Source: Desmodus rotundus (taxonomy: Eukaryota > Chordata > Mammalia > Chiroptera > Phyllostomidae). From it: 64,000 nt of DNA. Shown one piece after another: positions 47,238 through 58,499 of the stretch. The DNA is taken from contig NC_071398.1 of assembly GCF_022682495.2 (NCBI RefSeq), forward strand, positions 95,445,705 to 95,509,704, in the 5' to 3' direction. The notes below the pieces were generated by a model. It was not told where the DNA came from and did not search any database. It worked only from the letters and a program-made list of their open reading frames with translations. The translations under genes and the position numbers were made by a program. Within the stretch, counting starts at the first letter, position 1, and every line of letters begins with the position of its first letter.

Positions 47238-48311
47238 CCACAATTTTCTTATCTCAAAATGCAAGCAGGTTAATTTCAGCCAGTGAACAACCAAAGAGAG
47301 AGAAGCCACCTGTTGGATTTAAGGGGAGACAGGAATACTGTGCCCAGTGAGGCCCCTTTCTCTGTGTTCCTGGAGTCATTCTGACTACACTGGAGTTTCC
47401 CCTGCCATGCCAACTTCTTCCTGCTGGAATGAGAAGTTCCAAAGTTCTGCTAGTGGTAAGTGTGGTTCAGCTTATCTTAGAAAATACAATATGGGCTTGG
47501 GCAATTTCTCATTTTGTGTGTGTGCAGATGATCCGGAAGACAAGACAAACTCTGCTTGGCTTCCTTGTCCTGTTCCTCACCTGTGGGCTGCCTGAAGGGA
47601 GCTGAGAGGTCAGTGAGATAGCAGCCACATTTGTTTAAGGTGTGGACGGGGCCTTCTCTGCAATCAACTTAGTGGCTGTAACTAGCCTTTAAACAATTAA
47701 ACACAACAGAAGAGAACTGGAATACTTCAATACAGCAACAGTAAGTGGTGTTCAGTCAAAGCTTCTTTCAGTCTTGCAGGTATGATGACTTAAAGTGTGT
47801 TTTTACTGAGTCTCCATCAAAAATGTCAGAAAGCCACAGGGCTGCTTAACAAGAACAGATTCAGTTTCCACACCATAACCAGTGCACCTAGTGGGATTTT
47901 TACCACTTCAGGAATCAAGATACCTCACATTATGAAATAAAGTCCGGTGCACAGAAAGATATTTAGTTAATCCGGTGAAAACTTCTAAATACCCTTTGTC
48001 ATAGTCAACCTAAACCCAGAGGGTTTAATGTGTTAGCAAGAATAGAATCTGCTTCTCAGTGCAGTAATAAATCAGGCCGAGAAGCAATTTATTTTATACT
48101 GTAGAAAATCGGAATATTTATCTCTTTCACACAATTTAAAGGGTTCATCTCTGACAAAGTAAAAAATTCAACATGAAATCAAAGGCAAATGATAAATATG
48201 TTATCTGAGCACAATTTTAGTAAAACTTTTCCAGATGAACCAAAACCAAGTATCACCTCCAAAAGGCTGTGCCCAATCGACCCTTTCCAATTTCAAATCT
48301 GATGAGGAAAC

Positions 48312-48420
48312 CTAAATCTCCGGGAAGTTGTGTAATTAAGTTCAGCACCCCGACTTCTAGAGCATTTAAAAGTTCGAGAACTAAATGTCTCCAGGAAGTT
48401 GTGTAATTAAGTTCAGCACC
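48312..48420. repeat. Local tandem duplication, second copy interrupted by SINEs
   Basis: GGAAGTTGTGTAATTAAGTT and CAGCACC occur at 48323-48348 and again at 48393-48420, giving a period of about 71 bp. The rest of the first copy (CGACTTCTAGAGCATTTAAA, AGTTCG) reappears after the two SINEs as CTAACATCTAGACTATTTAA, AAGTTTGG at about 48875-48902. Confidence 0.85.
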
Positions 48421-48421
48421 A

Positions 48422-48612
48422 CACCCTGGCTGGTGTGGCTCAGATGGTTGAGCATCTTAAGGCAAAGTGAAAAGTTGCTGGTTTGATTCCTGGTCAGGGC
48501 ACTTGCCTGGGGTACGAGGGGCCGCCGATACATGTCTCTCACACCTCAATGTTTCTCTCCCTCTCTTTTTCCCGACCTTCCCCTCTCTCTAAAATAACTA
48601 AATAAAATCTTT
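48422..48612 (+). mobile_element. Ves-type SINE (first of a nested pair)
   Basis: ACCCTGGCTGGTGTGGCTCA head, CTGGTTTGATTCCTGGTCAG, GGTACGAGGGGCCGCCGATA, CT-rich body and AACTAAATAAAATC tail. Its left flank TTCAGCACCACA and the sequence after the second SINE, TTCAACACACTA, are the probable target-site duplication. So the second SINE landed in this one's tail. Confidence 0.92.
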
Positions 48613-48629
48613 AAAAGATAAAAATTCAG

Positions 48630-48853
48630 CCCTGGTTGATGCAGCTCAGTGGAATGAGCGTCAGACTAAGAACCAAAGGGTCGCCGGTTCAACTCCCAGT
48701 CAGGGCACATGCCTGGGTTGCGGGCCAGGTCCCCAGTTTGGGGTGCCCAAGAGGCAACCACACATTGATGTTTCTCTTCCTTTCTCCCTCCCTCCCTTCC
48801 CCTCTAAAAATAAAGAAATAAGATCTTTAAAAATAATAATAAAATAAAATAAG
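48630..48853 (+). mobile_element. Ves-type SINE (second of the pair)
   Basis: CCCTGGTTGATGCAGCTCAG head, GGTCGCCGGTTCAACTCCCA, GTTGCGGGCCAGGTCCCCAG, CAACCACACATTGATGTTTC and an A/T tail. The perfect 17-bp duplication TAAAAGATAAAAATTCA (48613-48629 and 48854-48870) shows insertion into the A-rich tail of the preceding SINE. Confidence 0.95.
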
Positions 48854-49507
48854 TAAAAGATAAAAATTCAACACACTAACATCTAGACTATTTAAAAGTT
48901 TGGCATACAGAGCAATATTTTGTGTATCATACCCGAGGCTTTCCACATTAGTCACCAAATTTAATGTCAAATGAGCCCCAGGGTTTGGAGTAGGAGCAGG
49001 AGTCCCCTGCGGGGACTTAAGTTGCTATACATCAATGTACCGAATACTCATGTCACCTACACACGGAAGAGCGTCTCCTGGTAAACGCAGTAACGTTAAC
49101 TCATTCGGTCTCCGGCAGGCAGGCATGCGCCACGCCATACGCTCCTCCACTCTCTGAACCCAGGAGGCTTCCTGTAACTTCGCCACTTCCTACTTCTTCA
49201 GCCTACTCCGTCCCCAATGCTGTGCCGCTTTACTTCTCCCTGTTTTTATATCGTCTCCCCTTTGACCTGGAAACTGAAGGTGCAGCTCAGACTCCATAAG
49301 AGGATCTTGACGAGCCCACAGAACAACATAAAACAAAGTTCTGAATTCTTTGGATAAATGTTCACGGTAGAATACTGTAAAGTCAATGGCTAAAAGGAAG
49401 GTTAAAGATGGTCCACAACCATGGACCACCCTATCCTGACTTGGTATTTCTACTGTGGATAACTGAGGGTTAGTAGTGATCACCACATACTGCATATTAT
49501 TATAAAA

Positions 49508-49541
49508 ATAATTATGTATATAATATAATTATGTATATAAT
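49508..49541. repeat. 17-bp AT-rich tandem duplicate
   Basis: Two adjacent copies of ATAATTATGTATATAAT. Confidence 0.88.
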
Positions 49542-49659
49542 AGGAAAAGAATAAAAATGGGCTAGATGTTTCTATGTCAATGAACACTCACAGAAGTATG
49601 TCATGGTTCTGATTTTGTTTTGCTTTCACTATTATTTTTGGCCGGCTGAGTCTTTTACA

Positions 49660-50020
49660 CTGCATCTGTAAAACAGCTACAAAAGCAAAGAGTGTAGAGA
49701 ATCCCTAGGAACTCACCCCTCAGTTTCAACAACTATCAACACATAGTCACCTAGTTTCATCCACATTTTAACATAATCATGATATTATTGCACCAAAAAA
49801 TCAAATATTCTCTGAATATCACTAAATACCTAATTAGTTGCCAAAATTTCCCCAATTATCTTACAGATGTTTGTTACAGTCTGTTGAAATCAGCATCTAA
49901 CCAAAGTCAGTAACTGCATCTGGCTGATATAACCCTTAAATCTTTTTAAGTCAATCTCTGAGTTTCTCTTTTTTCTTAATTGCAATTTACTGTTTGTAGA
50001 AATTGCCATACTATATTTTC
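49660..50020. mobile_element. Ancient LINE 3' fragment (L1M-like), low confidence
   Basis: CCCCTCAGTTTCAACAACTA, TCAACACATAGTCACCTAG, CATCCACATTTTAACATAAT, GTTGCCAAAATTTCCCCAAT and GGCTGATATAACCCTTAAAT recall an old mammalian LINE segment (cacccagattcaacaattatcaac...caaatttccccaattgtc...). The subfamily and strand are unclear. Confidence 0.4.
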
Positions 50021-50845
50021 AAGGTTCCTATGCCTTTAAATAGAGAATGAGGATTTCAGACCAGCAAGATAACTGTTATGATACACTGCACTCCTTCGTT
50101 CTGCTGCTTGTGAAGAGTACTACTAAAAGAAAATGAGTAACAGGTCACTGCAACAACAATTAGGAAAGTATGTTTAAAAGGTATGGGTCACTGATACCTT
50201 AAACTCAACAGCCATTATAAGAAAGATATCTACAGAGAAGAAACAACCAATATTTGCAAGAACTTTACTTTTCTATTCTGCCAGGAATACACACGAAGAC
50301 CCTTGGAGAACGGCCACCCCCAAAATTGCAAATATTAAGTCCAAACTAAGATTAAATTAGAAGTTATTTTCATAATAGTTCTTAGTAATACTGTAAAGAC
50401 TCTGACAGTTATTTGATTTTTAGGTAATTCTCAATTCTCAGTGTCAATGTTATGGCCCACCGCTAAAAATGTCCCACTTCAAAAAGACTGAATTATTTGT
50501 GCGCCAAGGCAGGTAGCCCCAGTAATCGTCTGCATACAGAAGACAATTACGCGGGGTGAAGTGAAGTCTAGCACTGTAGAAGCCCCAGTGGCCTCACTAC
50601 AGATGAGAGCATTTTCACCTAAGTGTTACCCCTAAGACACTTGAAGTGTACTATTGAGGTCTATCAGTGTCTAGTTCTCTAGTAAATCACCGAAAACCTG
50701 TAGCCCTGGCCGGGGCCTGTAACACAAAGGCAAGAGCAATGCTTTATTTCAGTGCCCAGGAAGCTATGCCTCATTGCTGCAGGAATATAACGGTCACATT
50801 GGAAGAGAAACAGCAGCCCCAGAGTGTGTGCGAGGCATCACCTAC

Positions 50846-50956
50846 CGTAGACCGGGGCTTGCTGACGGCCACCAGACTGGTGAGGAAGTCTTCGTCCTGC
50901 AGCTGGCTGAACACATGGGCGTCATAGGCTACCGTAATGGGGATTTCTTCCATCAT
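50846..50956 (-). CDS. RABGAP1L: RABGAP1L alternative first coding exon (short, TBC-less isoform)
   Basis: On the minus strand ATGATGGAAGAAATCCCC starts at 50956 and the frame runs 37 codons to ...SKPRST, where an ACG|GTAGGT donor begins at 50845. The peptide MMEEIPITVAYDAHVF then SQLQDEDFLTSLVAVS matches, with a few substitutions, the unique N-terminus of the short human RABGAP1L product catalogued as 'isoform 10' (about 253 aa). That product lacks the PTB and TBC domains and joins straight to VPTKK. The phase is 0, exactly fitting the exon at 16674. I chose the first of two adjacent ATGs; the second has G at +4 and A at -3, so either may be used. A frame without stops continues a few codons upstream but has no ATG. 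The product would be almost entirely coiled coil, without Rab-GAP catalysis. Its role is not established here. Confidence 0.9.
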
Positions 50957-51050
50957 CTTGCCAGCTGGCCTGTCCACAGCAGCAGCTGCTGCCCAGCTCC
51001 AGACCAGGCCGTCCAGGGAAAAATCCTACTGCGGCTCAGTGCCAATGCAC
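50957..51050 (-). promoter_or_regulatory. RABGAP1L: Probable 5' UTR / promoter-proximal region of the short RABGAP1L transcript
   Basis: Immediately upstream of the alternative ATG on the minus strand. It is locally GC-rich, has no TATA box, and holds two CAGCTG E-boxes inside palindromes (CCAGCTGG at 50961-50968 and AGCAGCTGCT at 50981-50990). A third CAGCTG lies in the exon (50900-50905). A CTGCTGCTGTGGACAG sequence ending at 50971 could also act as a splice acceptor for an upstream 5' UTR exon, in which case the promoter lies further upstream. The sequence alone cannot decide this. Confidence 0.4.
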
Positions 51051-54000
51051 ACACCCACCTGAGTTTGAGGGGGTGGAGTGTCAAAGATCCAGAAAGAATA
51101 AGAGCAGGGAAAAAGCGGCGCCTGCCACTGGCTTGTCTAGCAATTCACCCCCAGCAGAAAACCCAGGGAGGCCGCTTATCTGTGGAGGAAGTGTACGCTG
51201 TAAACACCTGCACTCTTAACACAGAAGCTGGGAAATTCACCTTCTCAAAATCTTCTTTAAACTTCAAAGAAGAGAAATCAAGAAAAGTTTCATAACTGAA
51301 AATATCCCACAGGAAAAAAATTTTAATAGATTTATGTTATGCTTTTGGTCATTAGAATTTTTAAAAGTTTATCTTCTTTGGCATTCTTTATGTCAAGATT
51401 CTTTTTCTTGAAGGGTAAGTGGATTTTCTTACTGCTTATTTTTCACATTTAGAGGAAATATATAGATGGTGGCCTTTAGTGTTTCAGAATTTCTAGTATT
51501 CTTGATGCAGTTAAAAATTTTCTCTTGAAGTACGAAAACAAAAAAAATCCTTTACCCTGAGTATTCTGTTAAAAAAAAAAGTACCAAAACGTAAAAATGA
51601 CAGAGATGCAATATCAATTAATAATCATTTCCCCTTCTACCACCAAAAAGTATATATATAATCCCACAAATACTTTAAACAGAATTCTTGACTTGGAGAA
51701 CTTAGTTTTCTGTTGTTATTCAGAAAGCAACACAAAGTCTCACTCTAAACTGACTGCTTTTCTCCCATAAAAAAAAGTTCTCTTCATCTTGTACTTTTAA
51801 CCTGAAGAGTTTTCTTGTAATTACCCAAACCAGCAGATAGCCATGGTGCCTTACCCACCAAAAATGTATTTTCAAGTACAGCTGGCAACTGTAAAGGAGC
51901 CTCAACGTGCCGAGGAAAAAGCTGGAAGCTGCCCATGATTATCAGTACAAGGTTGCCTAAATTGCCAGGAAATAAAATGTATGCTAATCCCATGGAAAAT
52001 GCACTAAGTAAATAAAGGGGGGAGAACAAAAGCTCCTCCAAAAGGTGTTTGTTCCCCCAATATTTATAATTAAACTGTTATTCTCTGTTTTTTAATAGAA
52101 TATGACACTGCAGAGCAATGAGAAATATTTTTGCTAGAATTAGAAATCAATTTGGCAAAATTTGTCTACAATCAAATAGATACCGGTTGCACCTTTTTGT
52201 TCTAATTACCAATAGCAGCGTTATGTTGAGTAAGTTCGTCTGCTTTCAGAAAACAAAAATATCATTTATTTTCCCTAAAGTATCTTCACCTAGAGTAACA
52301 CAATCGCTTACATAGTATGTTCTTCCATTTAAATGTGAACAGGAGAGTTTTGTGACTGCTATAGCTTTCTAAATTAAACGCACACCAATGAAAGGGGAAA
52401 AAAACAACTTATTGCTAGGAAACAGAAGCAAGTCTAATAGGCTTATTTAAACAGAAAATGCAATACTTTAAATAAATCCCCAAGATTAAAGCAGCCTCAA
52501 ACTGCGTTTGACCCTTGTTGGGATCGGTAAGCATTTCTACTGCATATTTTTTCCTACAATGCAGCTTTGTCTTTAAAGCATGACTTTCGTTAAAAATTTC
52601 TCCAGCATATTTATCGTACTGCTGACTAACCGGCTAAAAACTAAATGATAATCAGGAGACAAGGTATTCCACGGCGCCCAGGCAGCTCATACCTTTTGAA
52701 TTCTTTTCTATCTTTTCGGAAGCACGTTAAAGGACTCTGTGAGCCTCTTCACGCATTCACGAGCACCAGGTTTCAGCTTTATCTTGCAGCACCGTTTTCT
52801 TTCCTAGTTTTCTTTGCTACAGTGACTCAGTGCTTCCACACTGGTATCTGATTAAGGTGCACTGACAAAGACACCTGTTGTGGAAGGTAAAGAAACGACT
52901 TCCCACAATGCCCTACTCCCTGCTGGCAACCGCCCAGGGGCAAACAAGAATTATAACCGCACCTAAGCAGTTGTCGATGCGTCCTGGAGAGCGCATTAAT
53001 GTAACAGCAGGTGATCTCCTTGCTTAAGAAAAACACTTATAATCCAAGGGAAAAAGGACCAGGAAAACAGTATCAAATACTCCAGGTGCTGTGTATTAAA
53101 CTCATAAGACACTGAAGGAGTCAGGGCCATAAGTGTACGAAACATTTTTTTAAAAACAGAATCAAAGGTAGTAAAGATAGTTTTAAATTATATAAACAAA
53201 CAGAAGCTAGCAACTACAGATAATTCAGTCCTTTTAGGTAAATAATTAGGTATTTTTAAATAGTGTCTGATTACCTTTAAGAGATTGTTTTAATTAGACA
53301 CAGTGACTAGATTGAGAACGTTTCACCCCTAAGTCCAGGGGGTCCTCTATCCCAGCCTCAGCACGTACATTTTCTAACGTGAGGACTCCCTAAGCTTGAT
53401 TTGCACCCTTCATTTTTTGCCACCCTTAAAATGTTCCTCCATACTTCACTTTCAGAGTCTGCAAAGGAGAAATTCAAATGCTTCTCTCATGCAATGAAAG
53501 GTATGCTGTGGTCCCCCCAAAAAGCATCTTTTGAAAACTGACCATCTATTTGAAAAACTGCCTTTGTATCTTGGTACTGGCTTTTTCTCCTTGCCTAGAA
53601 AACATTTTCTCTAGTCCTAGAAAAAACAGCTACAACCCCCTCCTGAACTTCAGCGGCCTTCACACACACAGACCTGTTTGCACACAGCCTGCCACTCCCC
53701 AGCAAGACAACTGTGCTACCCTCCTGCCTCTCCCTGAGGACTGAGACCCAGTGATCGCCCGGGGCTGTTCCTGCAGCCACCTACTTCGCACCAAGCCATT
53801 CCACTGAAAAGAGGCCTGGGAGAGGGGGACCACCTGAAATCCAGGGGCAGTGCCCACAACCCCATCACTGCGAACAGTTACCAGGAGGGGACTGTGTATC
53901 AAAGGGGCAGCAGGTGGCACTTGCATCAGTGGTAATGGATAGGTGGTCCCCAGCTCAGGTGGGTGGGCAAATGGAGAGGGATGGAACGGGTAGGCGGTTG

Positions 54001-55104
54001 TCACAGGTGCTCAGAAAGAGTCAGGAGCACTGTGTGTCCTATTTCCCTCCACTAAATGGGCTTCTTGGGGGATGTGAAGGAGGAAATACCCATCTAACCT
54101 CTATCAGAATAAAAACAAGGGATGGCATTACTCCCAGATGTTAAGAAGGTACCCACCACTAGAGATGCTACAATGTGTCTCAACAAATACAGTCTATTTG
54201 GTACCCTGATCTGGATTTTCCAATAACGACTCTTTCCCTACAAAAAAGGGTTAAATGGCAGTTGTTACACTTTTCATTAGTCTTTACAGCCTTTCTATTC
54301 AGAGGCCAAACCAGCTACAAATAATTTTCAAAAGCCTCTAGATCACATTAAGTTAAAATTGTAACAAATAAAATCTCCAGTGATTTTTAAGTGCTGTTTT
54401 AAGATTTTCACATAGAAGGAGTTTTACTCAGGTAGCTGATTTTGTTCCAACAGGCATATTGCTAGGATTATTTTTACCAAACCACTCCTGGGTCATACTG
54501 GCTGCGTGTGGGTGTGACAGGCCATCCCTGGCCTTCGGAGAGGACTTACTTGTCCTCAAATGTCAAATGTGGAAGCAGCCAAAACCAGAAAAACCTGAAT
54601 AATATGTGAATATTTCTCTTTTTGTATTCTCCCCAAATGCAGCAAAGCAAAGCAGTTTTAAAGTAGTATTTTCTCATCCACCAGTCAAAGCAGCAAACAC
54701 ACGGAGTTAAAAAATCACCTCACCTCACAGGTGTGGCTGCAGAGGCCCAGTTCCTCCTACTTGTGGAACGTTCTCATCAACACAGCCATGGAGTCAGGGG
54801 AGGATGGAAAGGAGGACAAAGCCACTACAACAGAAACATGGTCTGGAGGGCAGAAAGGGCTTCTGCGCCCCCACCCCCCGGGGGGGCAAGCAGAGCCCTG
54901 TGGAGACTGCTTGTCCTTGTCCAGTGGCCCTGTCTACTGAGGCAGGGTCCCGAGAAGCTAGGAAAACTCTTTGGCAAGCGGAATGGGGAAACTAAGACAG
55001 ACAGCTGATTCAAACTGGCCTCAACCAGCAACCCGTCTCTCCTGCTTCCCTCTTCCTAGCCTGACCACTCCCTTAAGCATTAAGCCCTCAGGACAACGAA
55101 GTTC
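51051..55104. other. Sequence upstream of the alternative first exon, nothing recognised
   Basis: Inside the long-isoform intron. Mostly AT-rich and apparently unique, with short homopolymers (A10 at about 51570) but no SINE, LINE or exon that I can identify. Open frames on either strand, including one antisense to the first exon at 50774-51295, have no recognisable product. Confidence 0.5.
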
Positions 55105-55875
55105 TGATCAGCATCAAATAATCGTAGGAACAAAGCCTCCAGTCTGTTGACCAAAGAGACAGTTCCCCAGTTCTCAAGCAAACGAGAGATAACATCTAGG
55201 CCTCAGGTAGGTTTCAGCTCCAGGCCCAGAAAAGCAGCACAACCAGACCAAGCAATGTCAGAGCTGGCATGAGGACCAGAGGCAATGACCAATGACCCCC
55301 AGTGCTGACCAATCAGTGGAGACCATGACCCTGACCCTGTACTCATTTTGATGAGTCAGTATATTAAAGGCCACACCTGGAAATCTGAGGAATATTCCAT
55401 TGAGATCCTCCCCTTAAATTCCTAAATTTAGAAAACAGATAAAATCCCCTTAAGACAAAGGACCCAGGGCATGCTCTCTCTCAGGAGCACGCTCATTCAG
55501 GCCTTCTTTCTTCAGGCATGATAGCTTTACTTTCTCCGAAGCTTTGAGGGTTCCCATGAGACCTGCAAACAGGGGAGCAGTGGGAGGAGGAAGCCCATCT
55601 CAGGTTAACCCCCTGAACCTGTCTCCAAGGGCCCTTCTTTTGCCTCTGTAACTTGTTTCCTGAATCCACACAGCCCACCTGCCTCACTTTTTCCACCTCT
55701 GTGACATACTTTCTAAAAGGCCAAGGCAACTCTCTAAACAGTGTGCTCGAATCTTCTCTGAGAGTGTACTTGTGCTTTGTATGCTAAATAGACTTCCTCT
55801 TGCACTACAGTTCTTGGGTCTGAATTCTTTCTTTGCTAAACTCAAGAACTGAAAGCCAACATTGCCGGTAATAAG
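55105..55875 (+). mobile_element. Probable solo LTR of an endogenous retrovirus (class I type)
   Basis: U3-like features are two CCAAT boxes (GACCAATGACC at about 55287 and GACCAATCAGTGG at about 55308) and a TATA-like GTATATTAAAGG (55359-55370). R/U5-like features are a poly(A)-signal-like GCTAAATAGACTTCC (about 55782) followed by GTTCTTGGGTCTGAATTCTT and TTGCCGGTAATA. I see no gag/pol/env-like sequence or primer-binding site after it, which points to a solo LTR. The exact ends and target-site duplication are unresolved, and the 5' end could lie up to 170 bp further left. It lies antisense to RABGAP1L. Old copies carry no coding capacity. Confidence 0.6.
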
Positions 55876-57470
55876 CACCACATGTGACCATATTTACACA
55901 TCTTCCTAAATAATTCAATATAAATATTCATGAAATATAAATGACTCAATATTAAGGGATCATTACAAAATGTTCATGGTATCAATATAGACATTAAAAA
56001 CTGTAAGAAAGACAAAATTCTGTAAGTACTTTGTTAATCACAGAAAACCAGTATTCCAAGTAGGTTTCTATTTACACTTAGGAGTGCACATTATAAAACC
56101 CAAAGATAAAATAAAACGAGAATGAGAAACCATAGAAGTACCAATAGAAGAAAGCTTTTCAGAATATTTTGGATTTCAGAAAAGTCCAGTAACACACACT
56201 GAGTTTTTACAAAGGGGGGAAAAAGAGCAAACAGTAAAAGATAAGTGAAATCTGAGTTCTCTTTAAAATCATGCAAAGGTAAATAAAGAAAACCATTATT
56301 CTTCATCAAATTCCAGCCATTCAGCTCATTATCTTTCCTATCTTTCCTCGCAACTGCTAGGCAAATTCAAAACCTCATAAAATACAGACTCTTGAAAAAA
56401 TTCCCTGGGGTTAAACTAAAAAAACCCCCCAAAACAGTGGGAAATAAATACTTAGCAGTTACACTGGGTGTATGACTTCCTCATTTGCATCTCACTGCAA
56501 AGAATGGAGTGAGGTAGATTCCAGGCCCTGAAAGGGCAGCTGCGACTCTTTCACAATTCGACTTTTACCTCATTTGTAACTCTAAGTCCAACAACCAACT
56601 GTCTTGAAAACAAGACAGCAGGGCCCAAATGGAGGTGTTTATGCTAAGCCCAAGCCCACTCACCACAGGCTTCATTACAATTTCAGCTCTCCAGGAAGTG
56701 GAGTCTTGGACCTGTCAGTCAGGAATCGCCCAACCAGCAGGAGTGAAGCCACCTAGCTGCCTGACAGAGCCCAGCCAATCCCCTAGGGACAGTGGCCTTG
56801 CATCACCAGCCCGCCTTTTTGCCTAGAGTATCTTCCTTGTCCTGTTCCCTTCTTCTTCTGAAAGATCTTCATTTTTTACAGTCCTTGGGGCTTTTTCTAT
56901 CAATCAGGTTGGATGGTGCCTGATTCATGAATCCTTAAATAAAGCCAGTAAGATCTTTAAAATTCACTCAGTTGAATTTTGTTTTTAAACACAACACATT
57001 CCCTTAAACTTTACCTAACCAAACAAGTGTTTCAAGGGCTGCTAAGTACTCACTGATATTTGCTATCATCCAAAATGAGGATGGTTTCTGACACATCTGA
57101 AAACACACGTAATGCTTCCTCTTGTCTCATTTTGAGCAGAATACACAACTGAATTGTCATTATAAATAAATTTACCTAATTTCTAAAGCATTCAGTAATT
57201 AAAAAAAAAAGTTTTAGTAACGACCAAATCAAACCAGAAGGATGACATTTTAGATTCCTGGGTTTTTCCTCCCACAAGATCAGAAGGCAGGTTTAGGGAA
57301 CAGCAAAAAAGTGTGAACTAGTTTTCATTCAAATGTTCATTTATCCCACCTGTAGGGCTGGTGAGCCCAGCCAGAACATTTCCCTTTCCAGTAGGTTCTC
57401 AGGCCCTGCAGTGGGTCACATATGACAATTTGCAATGGTAGACTTGGCGAAAATCCTGCAGTTAATACTT
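55876..57470. other. Intronic/upstream sequence, nothing recognised
   Basis: AT-rich unique-looking sequence with scattered A-runs (about 56420 and 57200). No repeat family, exon or RNA gene could be supported. Confidence 0.5.
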
Positions 57471-57480
57471 GATGAATTTG

Positions 57481-57648
57481 CCCTGGCTGGTAGAGCATCA
57501 GCCTGATACACCAAGGTTGCGGGTTTGATCCTTGGTCAGGCACATACAAGAATCAACCAGTGAAGGCATAAATAAGTGGAACAATAAGAACAACAAATCA
57601 GTGTCTCTTTCTCTCTCTCAAATCAATAAATCAAAAATATTTTTAAAC
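57481..57648 (+). mobile_element. Ves-type SINE with A-box deletion
   Basis: CCCTGGCTGGTAGAGCATCA: about 14 bp of the usual tgtggctcagtgga A-box region is missing. It then has GGGTTTGATCCTTGGTCAGG (B-box), CAAGAATCAACCAGTGAAGG, ATAAATAAGTGGAACAATAA and a CT-rich end, a different Ves subfamily from the other copies. The duplication is GATGAATTTG (57471-57480) against GATCAATTTG (57649-57658). Confidence 0.9.
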
Positions 57649-57814
57649 GATCAATTTGATGGTCTATGAATTATGTCTCAATTTTAAAAAACCAACAGCA
57701 TTTACTAAATGCCTGTTACATGCATGAGGGATGCTTCGAATTTGTGATGTAACAACATAATAATGACTAATATTACCGAAAATTCTTTTATAAGAACAAT
57801 AAACTTTAGTAAGC

Positions 57815-58010
57815 ATTCACTATGTCCTAAATACAGAATCTCATTTAATCTTCATAATAAGTCAATGAGCTAGGTATCGTAATTATCCATTTTATGGCTG
57901 TGGTAACTAAAGTGTGGGGAAGTTTAGTGATTTGTTTCAATTCTCACAACTAGAAACGGAGCTGACATAATTCAAAAACAGCTATGTCTGGCTCCAAAGT
58001 GCACACCCCC
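57815..58010 (-). mobile_element. MIR SINE
   Basis: AAGCATTCACTATGTCCTAA, ATCTCATTTAATCTTCATAA, GAGCTAGGTATCGTAATTAT, CCATTTTATGGCTGTGG and TATGTCTGGCTCCAAAGTGC are an antisense MIR in full order. A further fragment with the same start, CATTTACTAAATGCCTGTTA, lies at about 57699-57728. Confidence 0.75.
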
Positions 58011-58499
58011 ATCACCGAAGGATGACAGAGGAAGTAAGCAAACACACACTGAGAATCAGCATGTGCCAGGCACTCCTGCTTCTGAAATATTGATATCTCC
58101 CCCCCAGAGACGCGGCTTAGAGACTAGACAAACTGCGTCTGTCAAGGAGTGCAGCAAGAAGTGATGTGAGGGCTGTAACAGAGTGAGAGAGCCTTCCCTC
58201 TCTGCAGTCGGGGAAGGCTTCACGGAGAAGCTGGACTGGGTTCGCACAGGCAAAGGGAAATGCTGTTTACAGGGAAAGTTAACTGAGCCAGGCCAGAGTG
58301 GTGAGCTGCTGTTCGGCACAGTGGGCGATCAGGTTTCGAGGGAAGTTGTGAATCAGCCCGTGGCAGGTTTCAAATACCAGGCCAACAAAAATGGACTACA
58401 CTGTATGGAGGCGAGGGGCAGCCGTTAAAGACTACAGGTTCCTCCTTTCCAGCCTCCACTATGCCTGCAGAGCAGGGACACACGGTGAGAGTCAACGTG

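Larger units (their letters stand above)
16675..50845 (-). other. RABGAP1L: RABGAP1L intron between the alternative first exon and the VPTKK exon (34,171 bp)
   Basis: Bounded by a GTAGGT donor at 50845 and the acceptor at 16675. It is also part of the larger intron of the long isoforms. The repeats I recognise are listed separately. Between them, the following stretches show no gene or recognisable element: 16675-17350, 17904-19470, 20741-22369, 24040-24500, 25131-26700, 27151-28930, 29630-31239, 33006-33629, 33736-34330, 34701-37590, 38201-39110, 39266-40540, 41091-41870, 42041-43795, 44541-45710, 46751-47150, 47240-48310, 48871-49500 and 50021-50840. I found no nested intronless gene; GPR52, which lies inside human RABGAP1L, is not here. 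Confidence 0.8.

Noticed and set aside
48630..48720. tRNA-like A and B boxes (GCAGCTCAGTGGAATGAGCG ... GGTTCAACTCC)
   Set aside because: These belong to a Ves SINE with a body, an A-rich tail and a target-site duplication, so this is not a tRNA gene.
50699..50722. AGCCCTGGCCGGGGCCTGTA resembling a Ves SINE start
   Set aside because: The similarity stops after about 15 bases, with no tRNA-like boxes or CT-rich body following.
50774..51295. 173-codon plus-strand open frame
   Set aside because: It is antisense to the RABGAP1L alternative first exon. It looks open only because the exon and its GC-rich flank lack stops in that frame.
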